Shown piece after piece: positions 24,394-35,309 of a stretch of DNA of 64,000 bases. Source of the stretch: Nannobrachium achirus. Lineage: Eukaryota; Chordata; Actinopteri; Myctophiformes; Myctophidae. The translations under genes were made by a program, and so were the position numbers. The stretch covers positions 66,019,109-66,083,108 of the forward strand of contig OY997649.1 of NCBI GenBank assembly GCA_963921795.1, given 5' to 3'. Each line of letters begins with the position of its first letter. Position 1 is the first letter of the stretch. The notes beneath the pieces were generated by a model. It saw only the letters and a program-made list of their open reading frames with translations, did not search any database and was not told the DNA's origin.

Positions 24394-24898
24394 GGTAGCA
24401 GTGTAAAGCTAAGCACATTTACTTAAGTACTGCACTTAAGTACAACTTTGAGGTATTTGTACTTTACTTGAGTATATACAATTTACGATATTTTTACTTC
24501 TACTCCATTACATCTCAGATCCAAATATTGTACTTTGACTCCACTACATTTATTTGAAAACTTTAGTTACTAGTTACTTTGCAGATATAAATGATAATAT
24601 TATAAAACATACATAAACCACTTTAGCCCTATTTTATACCAAGGCTGTTTGAAAATAGACGATTTATAAGCTCACAGTGCATCGAGCTGCGATGCGTTGT
24701 GAGCTTGTAGATCTGCTATTTTTAAACATTTAGTACTTTTACTTTTGGTACATTAAGTACATTTTTATGCCAATACTTTCATACTTTTATTCAAGTACAT
24801 TTTGAATTCCAGACATTTACTTGTAACAGAGTATTTCTACAGTGCAGTATTGATACTTTTACTTAAGTAAAGAATGTGAGTACTTTTTCCACTACTGC
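24394..24898. mobile_element. hAT-type MITE (CAGTGGT ends) carrying a palindrome insert
   Basis: It starts CAGTGGTAGCAGTGTAAAG and ends TACTTTTTCCACTACTG. It matches the 31397-31820 element along its length but has an extra 38-base-arm hairpin (24647-24727) where the other copy has none. AAGTAC-rich ends are typical of a MITE abundant in teleosts. Confidence 0.75.
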
Positions 24899-25184
24899 TT
24901 TTAAAATACAAAAAAGTATTCAAAGGTACAAAATTACTTTTACATTTTAATAGTAATTGCTGCGTATAAATAATTGTGTTTAAATTGATACGCTCCCCTA
25001 AGAATCCAAAGACTTTCCAGTAACGTGACAAACGTTCCCAAAAATATCAATAGGCCTACTGTTGAAAATATCTGATCTATAAGAGCTGATCTAATATAGT
25101 GTCAAAAGTATCCAAAAAAAATCACACTAGTGTGAAGTGAGCTAAGCTTGGCCATTGTGACCTTGGGCGTACAACAAACATAGA

Positions 25185-25382
25185 AGAAGTACTCACCTGT
25201 TTTACTTAAGTAAAAAGTATCAATATCTACAAAACATATGATTGTAGTGGAGTAAAAGTACAATATTTATCTCTGAGATGTATTGGAGTAGAATTACAAG
25301 TAGGATACTGAAGAAAGTAAAAAGAATACCTCAAAATTGTACTCGTACTTGAGTAAATGTACTCAGTTACTTTACACCACTA
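25185..25382. mobile_element. part of a CAGTGGTG-type hAT MITE, inverse orientation
   Basis: AGTGGAGTAAAAGTACAATA and TTACTTTACACCACTAG are the reverse complement of the AAGTAC-rich family end. Between 24899 and 25185 the sequence is diverged AAGTAC-rich material. Confidence 0.65.
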
Positions 25383-25384
25383 GA

Positions 25385-26340
25385 TTTTCCGTAGATTGTT
25401 TTGTGACGTGACCTCATAGACTCTCTGGAGGCCATCGACCCGCGCAATCCATTTGTTTTGTTTTTTTCCAGCCATTTCAGACAATGTCCATTTTCTATCA
25501 CATTAACGTTGACAGAAAATTGAATTTCCTCCGATGCATTTTGGTGTATCCTAAGTGCTGGCCGATCCGCTCCCATCTCATCGGGGGTGTAGCGTTTCAT
25601 TGGGGCTTCATGATGTTTTTGCAAAAACACTTAAGCAGCTCGAATCATAATAATAAAAGAAAAAGCATGTGAAAGTGATTCCACTTTAATCGCTTCAATG
25701 ACTTTTTTTTTTTTTTTTTTTTTTTTTTTCCCCCACACAATGATTATCCTCCCATCCACCTAAAGTATTATTTAAACCAATATTTACACTGCATTGTGTT
25801 GTGGGGAGGATTCTGGATGCTGTCCAAAGGATGGATTCTAATTCCTTCCACTCTTCAGCTCGATCAGAACATGCAGGGGACAAACTCCTTTAAACCTGTT
25901 AAACCTGCACTGTGTTTAACTTTGCTCTTGTTCTTACCACGGATTGTGTCTCTTGTGCAACTGCTGAATTTTATATTATCTTTTTTTTTATTTAATTGTA
26001 ATTTTCCCACTGAGCTGACTGGCTTGCTCTTGAATTCCGGGAGGATCATTATAGCCAGAAATAGCAGATCCACAAGCTCACAATACGTCACATTTTTGAC
26101 CTGTTATGAGCTTGTAGATCGACTATTCTTCAGCAAAGAGAATTGGTGTGGACGTATAAGTGTATTAGTTAGTATTGTATAAATACTCGACCACACAGGA
26201 TTGGACAAAATACTATTTTATTCACAAAACAATTACATGATGTTCTTATGTGGGATCCACTCTTACAGATCTGTGACTCTCAGAATCACATTACATTTAC
26301 AGCGTAGGTTTTTGGTTCCAGAGAGAGTGAGAGGAAAACT
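25385..26340. other. no gene recognised; poly-T and one palindrome
   Basis: A T-run lies at 25705-25730. A palindrome copy lies at 26060-26134 with arms AATAGCAGATCCACAAGC and GCTTGTAGATCGACTATT. No exon was supported. Confidence 0.5.
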
Positions 26341-26351
26341 GTATTCCAAGC

Positions 26352-26748
26352 CAGTGGTTCTCAACATTTTTTATTTAATTTTTATCTTATGTCATATTAC
26401 CCTCCGTAAATATGCAAATCTTTCCCCCTAAGATACAGTAGGCAAGGAGGAAAACTTGAGAGAAAATCCATTTCCATAAAAACTGAAAATAATGTTATAC
26501 TTGACGTTTAACCACTTCAACCCCAGCATCCGATCTATAAGATCACAACGCGTCACAACGTGATGCGCTGTGAGCTTGTAGATCTTCTATTTTTGGTGAA
26601 GAGACTTGGTTGCAGACTGAAAAAGAGGTCTGTTTCACTAAGCATAGAGACTCTGAGAGTTAAACTGAAGTTGTTAAATTCCACATTATGATCAAAAGTA
26701 TTCTGTGGCACCCCAGGGTGCCACGGCACCCGCGTTGAGAACCCACTG
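26352..26748. mobile_element. hAT-type MITE next to the bco2 stop
   Basis: It starts CAGTGGTTCTCAACA and ends GTTGAGAACCCACTG, an inverted pair. A palindrome lies at 26535-26592 (GATCTATAAGATCACAACGC to GCTGTGAGCTTGTAGATC). It ends six bases from the last copy of the duplicated bco2 terminal exon, so it probably forms part of the 3' UTR or immediate downstream sequence. No clear target duplication. Confidence 0.65.
26370..26375 (-). promoter_or_regulatory. possible bco2 poly(A) signal
   Basis: AATAAA on the minus strand, about 525 bp after the stop and inside the hAT-type MITE. It is the first one I noticed downstream, but the call is weak without transcript data. Confidence 0.2.
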
Positions 26749-26754
26749 CTCCTC

Positions 26755-26898
26755 CTAGGCCGCGTCGTTGAACACGCCGTGCGTTCCGTAGGGGATGTTG
26801 ACGGGCACCTCGGCTCGGCCCAGCTCCTAGGCCGAGTCGTTGAACACGCCGTGCGTTCCGTAGGGGATGTTGACGGGCACCTCGGCTCGGCCCAGCTC
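26755..26898 (-). pseudogene. two extra tandem copies of the bco2 terminal coding segment
   Basis: The 72-bp segment 26970-26899 (24 codons: [12 protein letters not shown]... to the TAG stop) is repeated directly at 26898-26827 and 26826-26755. The three copies are identical except for one base: the last copy has GCG in place of TCG near its end (Ala for Ser). Each copy keeps the frame and its own TAG, so translation should end in the first and the others become 3' UTR. Confidence 0.9.
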
Positions 26899-27015
26899 CT
26901 AGGCCGAGTCGTTGAACACGCCGTGCGTTCCGTAGGGGATGTTGACGGGCACCTCGGCTCGGCCCAGCTCCGTGAAGGTCTTAGCATCCAGAACCAGCAG
27001 GAAGGAGCTCTTGTC
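26899..27015 (-). CDS. bco2: bco2 exon H (last): carboxyl end and stop
   Basis: The 117-bp exon has a TGTCTGTAG acceptor, 38 codons and TAG. It reads [20 protein letters not shown]... to [27 protein letters not shown] and PYG.HGVF are the family's closing blocks, and the His of YGTHGVF is the fourth iron ligand. Relatives usually have Phe before this His, and here it is Thr. The last 72 bp, stop included, are repeated twice directly downstream. Confidence 0.92.
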   Translation of the reverse strand, partial: DKSSFLLVLDAKTFTELGRAEVPVNIPYGTHGVFNDSA

Positions 27016-27120
27016 CTACAGACACAATAAAACAAACACATTTAAGCTGAGGTTGGCAGGATTACATGGAGCGAAGGAGAACAATGTTAACATGTGGTCT
27101 AACATTGCAGATCAGCTCAT

Positions 27121-27186
27121 AAAGACATGATTTAATTAAATCATAAAGACATGATTTAATTAAATCATAAAGACATGATTTAATTA
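27121..27186. repeat. three copies of ATAAAGACATGATTTAATTA
   Basis: A 24-bp unit in intron G-H, near the last exon. Confidence 0.85.
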
Positions 27187-27374
27187 GGAGTTTGGATCTA
27201 CTTTTCATGACATTGTTGGTCCTGGGAGTGGGGGGGGGGGTGGTAGGTGGGCTTGCTCATGTCATTCTCTTGACCTTTTGTTCTTTGTTCTTTGTGTGGT
27301 TAGTTTTACGTTGTGAGGGCCTACTGTATGTATACTACATAATTGTATTGTTTACTTAATATACAGCTACTCAA

Positions 27375-27565
27375 TAATAATAGTCGATCTACAGGCTCGA
27401 GCCTGTAGTGTAGATCGTCAGTTTGTAGCTCGGCTATTTTTGAACATTTTTGAACAATTTATATTTTTTGGGGTCTCTGGCACAACATCTTTTCAGAAGA
27501 GGGGTCCGCAGCCAAGTACAGATCAATTTGGGGGTCCTTGACATGAAAAAGGTTGAGAACCAAGT
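27375..27565. mobile_element. decayed palindrome-bearing MITE
   Basis: AATAGTCGATCTACAGGCTC and a second arm GTTTGTAGCTCGGCTATTTT are followed by GGGGTC...GGCACAACATC and TTGACATGAAAAAGGTTGAG. This is the order of the hAT-type family at 4.5 and 49.5 kb. Confidence 0.5.
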
Positions 27566-27569
27566 GGTC

Positions 27570-28228
27570 TAGTAGTGCATTGTGAAAAGGGGATAAACTC
27601 CTGTGCTCTGGCTGATACTGATGATTAGCCATTCTGACCTACACTTAAAAACTTTTCACAATGATTCAAATCTTCAAAGACAAAGCTGTACAAGCTCACG
27701 CTGTGAGCTATTTTGAAGAAGATCGGCTATTTTCGTTACTTATGTGCGATATACTGTATAGTCATATAAAATGAAAATAATTTAATTAATCATTTTTTGG
27801 CTTGCACAGGGGTAAAGTTACTGCCAACCAAGGTGGTGCCAAATAATACATTTTATTAATATAATAATACATTTTCTTGGCAATTGTGTTTGTGTTTAAA
27901 AAAAAAAACACCTTCAGATGAGGTGCAGAAGAAGAGAACATTTTGCAATCATGATCATTGTTCATCATTGAATTAATTGAAGTAAATCTGAACAAGAGAA
28001 AATACAATAATTATTTAAAACGATCAGGTATTAACAACACAACCGTGGTACAGTAGGCACCCCAGTGATTACACTGAGAGTTGTGAATGAATTATTTATT
28101 GGTTCAGGAAAATTGAATGAATGAGCTTGAATTCAAGGCTTCAGGGGAAGAATATAATTGAGTACCTGAGACGAATAACACTCCATATTTCATTTTTATT
28201 TATTTCTAATATAGATATGTTTTGATTT
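27570..28228. other. intronic sequence of bco2 with one palindrome remnant
   Basis: A degenerate hairpin lies at about 27680-27737 (GTACAAGCTCACGCTGTGAGC, GATCGGCTATTTTCG). No exon. Confidence 0.45.
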
Positions 28229-28229
28229 A

Positions 28230-28538
28230 CCAGACTGTAAGCCACAAACTAGTCATTTTTAATCTGTTAAATTGTAAATGCACTCCCCCCTCATTTGGTT
28301 CAATTGTCTGTTTTAATGTTATCTGCTCCCTTTGTCTGCTGAATATTGCTTGTATGGACTCTGTTGTTCCATAAACGGTTGGAGATACTGGTTTTCCACT
28401 TTCCATAATCTTATAATCTTATAATAAAGTCTTATAATTCCCAATATACATGAGTTAAGTAAAAAAAATCTAATTCAACAAAATGAGGGGGGATTGCAGA
28501 TTAAAAACTTCTGATTTGTGGTTTACAGTCTGGGAATA
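28230..28538. mobile_element. foldback MITE with ~70-bp inverted ends
   Basis: Left CCAGACTGTAAGCCACAAAC with TTTTTAATCTG and CCCCCCTCATTTGGTT. The right end is the reverse complement with few differences. About 310 bp, no coding, superfamily not assigned. Confidence 0.7.
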
Positions 28539-28576
28539 AAAAAAATAAAAAATAAAATATATATATTATGGACTTA

Positions 28577-28849
28577 AGGTCTTTGCACACTGCTGCGTTT
28601 TTCTGGCCGAATATCAGAGTGAATTTCGGAGCGCGTGAATAAAAAAATCAACCTCACGTTATGTCAATCACGTTTGCACACTGCCGCCCGTTTCGTATTT
28701 ATTTTTGGACCAGGGTTGATTTTTTCAGATTTTCGCAGCTGTTGCTCTGAGTCCCTTGCTCTCTCTCTCTTTCCTCTCTCTCTCCCTGGCCTCCGGCTTT
28801 CGGATTTCCAAAACGCAACGAAAACATGCAGTGCAGTGTGCAACCACCT
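28577..28849. mobile_element. PIF/Harbinger-type MITE
   Basis: The ends AGGTCTTTGCACACTGC and GCAGTGTGCAACCACCT are inverted. TTA lies outside both ends (28574-28576 and 28850-28852), the expected 3-bp target duplication. Confidence 0.65.
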
Positions 28850-29040
28850 TTAGACTGTTTTTTTCGTCTCAGGTACTCAATTGATAGAGGGGTGAACGAT
28901 CCATTTAAATCTGTGGGTTTCAACCCTTTTTCACATAAAGGTCCATTATTTAGTCTGCATTTGAGACCCAAACGTAGAATATTTTGTTATCGTTGGATAA
29001 GACTTTGTCCACAATTCCATGCTGTGTTGATGTGGTACAC

Positions 29041-29713
29041 CAGGGGTCTTCAACGTTTTTAGGCCAAGGACCCCTTAGCAGGGACCCCCTCTACATATTG
29101 TATAAATGTGTGATAGAGATTCTCATGGATTTCATAGATAGATTCATAGACTTTTTCGACACTTACAATCTTAATCGTCGATACTTAGTAAACCTTTCAC
29201 TCTGTACTTTGTCTGCTCTTTTTTACCTCTACACCAAACATATTCGCTAAAGTTCTCCTCAAGAGAATAGGGATGTGAGGGTTCAAGTTGTTCATTTAAA
29301 ATAATTATCACACAAGGATTTGGCGGCCCCCCCTGTAGTACAGTTTACAGTTTACAGTTTAGGCATTTAGCAGACGCTTTTAATCCAAAGCGATTTACAA
29401 TAAGCAGATACAACATCACAATAATAAACAAGATAATAGGTCAGTACATTAACAGCAATATAACAATGTAAATGGATATCTATCTAGAGAAAACACAATA
29501 TAATCAAAGTTCTAAAGAAACCTAAAAAAAACAAAAAAAACAAAAATGCTGACTAGCTTCATGTATGGTCATTGATTTTACTGTAGTGCTAAGGGTTTAG
29601 GTGGAGTCTGAAAAGGTGAGTCTTCAGTCCACGGCGAAAGTTGGTAACTCTACTCTGAGAGTAGTAACTCTGAGGACCCCCTAGGATCCCGGACCCCCTG
29701 TTGAAGACCCCTG
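29041..29713. mobile_element. hAT-type MITE with an L2 3' end inserted
   Basis: It starts CAGGGGTCTTCAACGTTTTT and ends GTTGAAGACCCCTG. The flanking TGGTACAC and TGGTATCA are only partly alike. The middle (29338-29640) is a separate L2 fragment. Confidence 0.65.
29338..29640 (-). mobile_element. L2 LINE 3' UTR fragment
   Basis: Nearly identical to 20086-20380: CAGTTTA repeats, GGCATTTAGCAGACGCTTTT and the AGTCTTCAGTCCACGGCGAA stretch. No coding part. Confidence 0.85.
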
Positions 29714-29719
29714 TGGTAT

Positions 29720-30310
29720 CAGTTAGAGAGAGATAACAGGCAAAATAACAATTCTTCTACATTCTCTAATTGTGTAGACTTAGAATTAAATAAGGAAGAT
29801 GTTTTAAAGATAATTTAACTATTTAGTTAAAGATCTATTAGGTTCCATTTGTTTACCAACTCTAGTTCTCAACCACTGGTTGAGAACTACTGACTTAAAT
29901 GGATTTCATGCACAATAATGTGCATGAATTCTTTAGAAGGTAAGGTCATGCCTGACACTGTGACATCACAGGTGACATCACCTATGTAAAAGTCCATATG
30001 GGTATTCCCCAGAATCCCTTTTATGCCCATATATGAAGATCCCTGATCATCAATATACTGGCCAGATGGCCAAGACATGGCCCATATCTGTGCGGCTGGT
30101 TCAGTCAGGGATCACCATGTATGGGCATAAAAGGGATGTACCATATACAGTACATGGATCTCCATATATGGGTAACTGGTCGTCTTACTAGTATAACTCG
30201 ACTATTCATGAATGCAGTACTTATGATGTAATGCATTCACTCCAACACTAGTGGGCAATGTTGTGTTTGCAGTGCTCTCTTCTGTTGGTTCCTTGAATGT
30301 ACAGTAGTTA
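29720..30310. other. intron sequence with CCATATATGG-type motifs
   Basis: TTATGCCCATATATGAAGAT (about 30020) and its inverse CTCCATATATGGG (about 30160) flank about 140 bp. GTCTTACTAG before T at 30183-30191 resembles the Helitron-like 3' end. No exon. Confidence 0.5.
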
Positions 30311-30315
30311 CCGTG

Positions 30316-30519
30316 TTCAGTCCTACCCCTACCCCTACCCCTAACCCTACCGTGTTCAGTCCTAACCCTAACCCTAACCCTAACCCTACCGTGTTCAGTC
30401 CTAACCCTAACCCTACTGTGTTCAGTCCTAACCCTAACCCTAACCCTAACCCTACCGTGTTCAGTCCTAACCCTAACCCTACTGTGTTCAGTCCTAACCC
30501 TAACCCTAACCCTACCGTG
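30316..30519. repeat. telomere-like repeats punctuated by CGTGTTCAGT
   Basis: Seven CGTGTTCAGTC or TGTGTTCAGTC spacers separate blocks of two to five CCCTAA units. The first block is CCCTAC. This is intronic in bco2. Confidence 0.9.
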
Positions 30520-30934
30520 TTCAGTCTGATTCATTCTTTTCCTAGAACTTGAATTCCCAGTGTTGTTTCCTAGTGATTCCCAGTGTTTCCTTATTATCTG
30601 TACATAAAAACCCTTTATCTGATTTATCCTGACTCTGCTTCACTGCCACACACTACCTTGTACTGTACCGTTCAGAGTGTTTCCACTCAACATGAGTTGA
30701 TACAGAACCCTAAAAGTTGGTTTGGAACTGAACTCAGAACCAAAGTGGGCGTGTCACAATTCAGGTTTGGAAGATGCAGATGTGATAAAAACAACGATTA
30801 TACAACATTATATACATTATATACAACAATTATACAACAGTTACCCTTAAAAACATGTCAACTTAATTTCATTAAGATATTCAATTGAAATTGATAGATT
30901 TGTAGATGTCCTTGAACTAGCTGCTTAGCATAGT

Positions 30935-30936
<2 letters not shown>

Positions 30937-30993
<57 letters not shown>
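30937..30993. repeat. (GATA)n microsatellite
   Basis: About 14 GATA units. Confidence 0.95.
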
Positions 30994-31396
30994 TTATTAT
31001 CCCAAGGTGCTGGGACAGCTGATGTTTACATTGATTAGACCTGTGTGGTAATGCTCATTATTCCCACGGGTAGAACACTATTTCAACCAATCAGATTGCT
31101 TCGGAACTACCTGTTGCATCATTCTGTTAAAGCCAGATTGTGTCCGGTTCCGTTGAAAGCACAACGGTTCCGGTTCCGTTGAAAGCACAACGGTTCCAAG
31201 AACCCAGAATGGAACCAGGTCTAATATAGAACCAAAGTTCCTTTCCTGTACAAGGGGGCCTGAGAGTGTATAAATGGAACCAAATGGAAGGGTCCATTTG
31301 TAGATATGGGGGTCCATGGTCGGCTACCAAACTGATATCAACATGTTTGAGAACCACTACTGCACAGTATGTCTGGGCGATAGCATTTCCTAATTT

Positions 31397-31820
31397 CAGT
31401 GGTGGAAAGTAACTACGTACATTTACTTAAGTACTGTACTTAAGTACAATGTTGCAGTATTTGTAATTTACTTGAGTATTTCCAATTTCCAATACTTTTA
31501 CATCTACTCCACTACATCTCGGATCCAAATATTGTACTTTTACACCATTACATTTATTTGAAACTTTAGTTACTAGTTACTTTGTAGATGTAAGTTATAA
31601 TATTATAAAAACACACATTAACCTACTTTAGCCCTATTTTATACCTTGGCTATTTTCAAACATTTTGTACTTTTACTTTTGGTACTTTAAGTACATTTTG
31701 TCAATACTTTCATACTTTTACTCAAGTACATTTTTAATTTTGGACATTTACTTGTAATGGAGTACATCTACACTGCAGTACTTTAGTAAGTAAAAAAAGA
31801 GAGTACTTTTTACACCACTG
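31397..31820. mobile_element. hAT-type MITE, complete, without palindrome
   Basis: It starts CAGTGGTGGAAAGTAACTAC and ends TTTTTACACCACTG. The octamers CCTAATTT (31389-31396) and CGTAATTT (31821-31828) match at seven of eight bases. It serves as the empty counterpart of 24394-24898 (see 31645-31665). Confidence 0.8.
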
Positions 31821-31869
31821 CGTAATTTATTTCATCATTACTAAGCGTTTGGGACGGCGTGTCACAGAC

Positions 31870-31980
31870 CTGTCTGGGTGTGATGATGACAGACATGAGC
31901 ACTCCGTCGTCTTCCTCTGTGGCGTCGGGCGCGGGTACAAACACCGGCTCGGAGGGGTACAGACCCGGGTAGCGCCAAGT
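31870..31980 (-). CDS. bco2: bco2 exon G
   Basis: The 111-bp, 37-codon exon is in phase 0 (acceptor TCTCCAG, donor CAG|GTCTGT). It reads [20 protein letters not shown]... to [18 protein letters not shown] and EEDDGV are diagnostic family blocks. The Glu of EEDDGV matches another second-shell glutamate of the family. A 1.26-kb minisatellite starts about 45 bp upstream of the acceptor, and a hAT-type MITE ends about 50 bp beyond the donor. Confidence 0.92.
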
Positions 31981-32025
31981 CTGGAGAGGAGACATCAGGC
32001 TGGTGAAACAAGTTCTCACGTTTGG

Positions 32026-33290
32026 GGTGTTTCAATATAACACATTCTGGGATGGTTTTACCACTCAGGTGTTTCAATATAACACATTCTGGGATGGTTT
32101 TACCACTCAGGTGTTTCAATATAACACATTCTGGGATGGTTTTAACTACCACTCAGGTGTTTCAATATAAAACATTCTGGGATGGTTTTAACTACCACTC
32201 AGGTGTTTCAATATAACACATTCTGAGATGGTTTTAACTACCACTCATTCAATATAACACATTCTGGGATGGTTTTAACTACCACTCAGGTGTTTCAATA
32301 TAACACATTCTGGGATGGTTTTACCACTCAGGTGTTTCAATATAACACATTCTGGGATGGTTTTACCACTCAGGTGTTTCAATATAACACATTCTGGGAT
32401 GGTTTTAACTACCACTCAGGTGTTTCAATATAAAACATTCTGGGATGGTTTTAACTACCACTCAGGTGTTTCAATATAACACATTCTGAGATGGTTTTAA
32501 CTACCACTCATTCAATATAACACATTCTGGGATGGTTTTAACTACCACTCAGGTGTTTCAATATAACACATTCTGGGATGGTTTTAACTACCACTCAGGT
32601 GTTTCAATATAACACATTCTGGGATGGTTTTAACTACCACTCATTCAATATAACACATTCTGGGATGGTTTTAACTACCACTCAGGTGTTTCAATATAAA
32701 ACATTCTGGGAGGGTTTTAACTACCACTCAGGTGTTTCAATATAAAACATTCTGAGATGGTTTTAACTACCACTCATTCAATATAACACATTCTGGGATG
32801 GTTTTAACTACCACTCAGGTGTTTCAATATAAAACATTCTGAGATGGTTTTAACTACCACTCATTCAATATAACACATTCTGGGATGGTTTTAACTACCA
32901 CTCAGGTGTTTCAATATAAAACATTCTGGGATGGTTTTAACTACCACTCAGGTGTTTCAATATAAAACATTCTGGGATGGTTTTAACTACCACTCATTCA
33001 ATATAACACATTCTGGGATGGTTTTAACTACCACTCAGGTGTTTCAATATAAACCATTCTGGGATGGTTTTAACTACCACTCATTCAATATAACACATTC
33101 TGGGATGGTTTTACCACTCAGGTGTTTCAATATAACACATTCTGGGATGGTTTTACCACTCAGGTGTTTCAATATAACACATTCTGGGATGGTTTTAACT
33201 ACCATTCATCCAATATAACACATTCTGGGATGGTTTTAACTACCACTCATTCAATATAACACATTCTGGGATGGTTCTATCCACCACTCA
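32026..33290. repeat. 1.26-kb minisatellite next to bco2 exon G
   Basis: The unit AATATAACACATTCTGGGAT with GGTTTTAACTACCACTCAGGTGTTTC (35-46 bp) is repeated about 30 times in three length types: with or without AACTA, and with or without GGTGTT. The array begins about 45 bp before exon G in transcript order. Confidence 0.95.
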
Positions 33291-33839
33291 GGCTTGTGTT
33301 ACTGCACCCAAGACAGTTTTAGCTTGATTTGCTTTTTATTTATACGATTATTCATTTTATCAGACGTCCCCTTCTTACTGAAACCCTGCGTTGTAACTTC
33401 AAACTCCATTTGAACCATTTTATACTCATTGAAAACAACACATAAAGCTTTGTTATGGTGACTGATATTGTTCTTCTGATGCATGAGGCGGCCATGATTT
33501 TTTTTTTTAAAGAACTGAATAAATGAATAAATGAACCAGTGACGGCTGTTTGTTTGGTAAAATGGAGTTTGAAGTTACAATCCTGTCTGATGAAATGAAT
33601 ATCAAACATCTACTGTAAATCGACTGTAAATGTTGTATCAAGCAGAGGTCAAATTGAACCCAAGAGTGTTTTAGAGTGAAATGCCCCTTTAGGTTCCCAC
33701 GGTCATGAAATTCCTGGAAATATTTTGAAATTAGAAAAATATTTTTCCAGTAAGTTTTGGAATTGATCAAGGGTCCTGAAAATAGCTATGCATTGTTTTA
33801 GTTTATTGATTTTGTGAAGCTCTTGGGTGCGATAGGGAC

Positions 33840-34022
33840 CTTCATCTCCTTGGTGTGGGTGTCCATCTTGAGCAGGGAGTCGCTGAAGACGTGTCCGAAG
33901 CCACAGGCGTAGAAGTATCGGTAAGGCCTGCCGTTGTGCTGGTCGTAGTTGATGTGAGGGAACTCACAGCCGCCCAGCTGGCACAGCTCCTCGCCATAAA
34001 GCTCCTCATGGGTCAGGAACAC
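33840..34022 (-). CDS. bco2: bco2 exon F
   Basis: The 183-bp, 61-codon exon is phase 0 at both ends (acceptor CTGCCAG, donor AAG|GTCCCT). It reads VFLTHEELYGEELCQLGGCE... to DTHTKEMK. CEFPHINYD carries the Glu that in RPE65-type enzymes supports an iron-binding His. FYACGFGHVFSDSLLK matches the family blade block. A minisatellite (34066-34650) starts about 45 bp upstream of the acceptor. Confidence 0.9.
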
Positions 34023-34065
34023 CTGGCAGGACACAGGGCACAGCAAGGGGGGGCAGACCTCCATT

Positions 34066-34650
34066 CAGAAACACCCCCACTTAGAAACATCTCCATTCAG
34101 AAACACCCCCACTTAGAAACATCTCCATTCAGAAACACCCCCACTTAGAAACATCTCCATTCAGAAACACCCCCACTTAGAAACATCTCCATTCAGAAAC
34201 ACCCCCACTTAGAAACATCTCCATTCAGAAACACCCCCACTTAGAAACATCTCCATTCAGAAACACCCCCACTTAGAAACATCTCCATTCAGAAACACCA
34301 CCACTTAGAAACATCTCCATTCAGAAACACCCCCACTTAGAAACATCTCCATTCAGAAACACCACCACTTAGAAACATCAACATTCAGAAATACCCCCAC
34401 TTAGAAACATCTCCATTCAGAAACACCCCCACTTAGAAACATCTCCATTCAGAAACACCCCCACTTAGAAACATCTCCATTCAGAAACACCCCCACTTAG
34501 AAACATCCCCATTCAGAAACACCACCACTTAGAAACACCTCCATTCAGAAACACCCCCACTTAGAAACATCTCCATTCAGAAACACCCCCACTTAGAAAC
34601 ATCTCCATTCAGAAACACCACCACTTAGAAACATCAACATTCAGAAATAC
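34066..34650. repeat. 0.6-kb minisatellite next to bco2 exon F
   Basis: The 32-bp unit CATTCAGAAACACCCCCACT with TAGAAACATCTC is repeated about 18 times, with CACCACC and AACATT variants. Confidence 0.95.
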
Positions 34651-35235
34651 CGTGATACAGCTTGGAAAAATATGGCGATAGGTTTTTAAATGGATGTTTT
34701 GTTTGGGGTCATTTCATCGTCAGGCTTCTGTGAACAGAACATCACCTCAGACCGTTGTTAGGTTGCTTGATTCATTTTTATCAGACCCCTTCCAATACAA
34801 ATCCATTGTAACTCCATTTTAAATATGATAGATTCATTGAAAACACCATTAAGATCAGACAGCGATTCACTGAGTCATAAAGCAATCAAAACAGGATCTG
34901 CAGGTATTTGTCTCTCGAGGAGCTGCTTGACATGAAAAGATTTACGGAAGCTTCAGCTGAAAACATTAAAACATCCGTGGAATATTATTACACTCTTTAG
35001 GTTCTCAACACCAGGTCCGCGGACCACCAGTGGTCCAAAAGGTGTCCCTTACAGGTCTGTAACTCTGAGAGTGTACTAATGGAACCTTACGGGTCCATTT
35101 GGTTCCATTTACACCATCAGAGTTACACCGAGGATAGATCCAGAGAAAGACACATTAATACATAAAATAAATACATCATAATAATGTGGTATCAAATTGA
35201 GGTCATCCTACTGGCCTAAAGGCTGTGAAACGAGG
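34651..35235. other. bco2 intron sequence, no element assigned
   Basis: A GGTTCTCAACACC...GGTCCAAAAGG stretch near 35000 suggests an old hAT-type remnant. No exon. Confidence 0.45.
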
Positions 35236-35309
35236 GTTCTTGGGGGACGGGCCTCCATTCCGAAACACCACCATTCCGAAACCCCACCATTCCGAAATTT
35301 AAATTATTT

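Noticed and set aside
26553..27041. 162-codon minus-strand frame over bco2 exon H
   Set aside because: Wrong frame: the oxygenase blocks are in another frame, and this one is open only because the 72-bp unit is repeated.
30202..30552. Arg/Val or Pro/Asn repeat proteins
   Set aside because: Translations of telomere-like repeats in an intron.
32931..33218. 95-codon frame with repeated [10 protein letters not shown]
   Set aside because: An intronic minisatellite of bco2. The unit length varies and the frame breaks elsewhere in the array.
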